NCBI GenBank assembly: GCA_021781185.1
Contig: JAJXXI010000104.1
Location: 1 to 5,573, forward strand
Origin: a bacterium
GTDB lineage: Bacteria; Verrucomicrobiota; Verrucomicrobiia; Limisphaerales; UBA11358
Direction: 5' to 3'
DNA: 5,573 bases
In this document: piece by piece, positions 5,514 through 5,573 of the stretch
Layout of the letters: every line of letters begins with the position of its first letter
Position numbering within the stretch: the stretch's first letter is position 1
Notes under the pieces: generated by a model
What the model was told of the DNA's origin: nothing
The model's database searches: none
What the model saw: only the letters and a program-made list of their open reading frames with translations
Translations under genes and position numbers: made by a program

Positions 5514-5573
5514 GCGACCTCATCCATCTTGGTGAATGCCGACTCCAGCGGCATGCACAACACTCCATCGCAC
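5510..5573 (-). CDS. Possible C-terminal tail of an upstream minus-strand gene, partial
   Basis: A minus-strand frame enters from the right edge and ends at TGA 5512-5510. It reads ...LCMPLESAFTKMDEVA, with mostly G/C third positions (15 of 20 codons), 43 nt before the galactosidase start. If real, the two genes could be co-transcribed. Twenty codons are too few to recognise a family, and the two other frames also cross part of this stretch. A 6-bp inverted repeat (5536-5541 with 5549-5554) lies within it. Confidence 0.25.
   Translation of the reverse strand, partial: CDGVLCMPLESAFTKMDEVA

Noticed and set aside
1..5573. CRISPR array, tRNA, rRNA, phage or defence genes
   Set aside because: No regularly spaced repeats, cloverleaf patterns or recognisable proteins of these classes were seen on either strand.

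Overview
The window looks like a chromosomal accessory stretch from a GC-rich, environmental Gram-negative bacterium. The combination of a sensor with two-component-regulator-propeller (Reg_prop) repeats, a Tat-exported aldo/keto reductase, an IS256-type transposase and a secreted NPCBM-GH27 glycosidase is typical of Verrucomicrobiota (Pedosphaera/Limisphaerales-like) or neighbouring Planctomycetota. That placement is inference from gene content, because no rRNA or other marker gene is present. Most translation starts lack a clear Shine-Dalgarno sequence, which also fits these phyla.

Layout from left to right. (1) 1-502, minus strand: the N-terminus of a sensor-like protein with a membrane/signal segment and Reg_prop beta-propeller repeats; it runs off the left edge. 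(2) 503-842: a gene-free stretch holding a 13-bp-arm inverted repeat (591-632), a nested REP-like palindrome (730-794) and a 12-bp tandem duplication (826-849). (3) 843-1811, minus strand: the body of an IS256/Mutator-family transposase with its DDE residues and C-terminus, but no recognisable N-terminus or start, so an IS remnant. (4) 2006-2944, plus strand: a Tat-signal aldo/keto reductase with an intact D-Y-K-H tetrad, closed by a strong hairpin terminator at 2971-3001. (5) 3041-3235, plus strand: a small charged protein that may be an internal-deletion relic. (6) 3421-5466, minus strand: a complete 681-residue secreted alpha-galactosidase-like enzyme (signal peptide, NPCBM, Ig-like domain, GH27 barrel, C-terminal beta domain). 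(7) 5467-5573: its upstream region, with a possible promoter and the possible tail of another minus-strand gene.

Functionally, the reductase and the galactosidase are both predicted to be exported. They converge on each other and could belong to one extracytoplasmic carbohydrate-use locus, with the Reg_prop protein as a possible sensor. The IS remnant and palindromes now separate the sensor from the enzymes, so co-regulation is speculative. I found no tRNA, rRNA, CRISPR array, phage genes or defence system, and no convincing new biological system. The most unusual elements are the palindromes at 591-632 and 730-794 and the possibly deleted small gene at 3041-3235.
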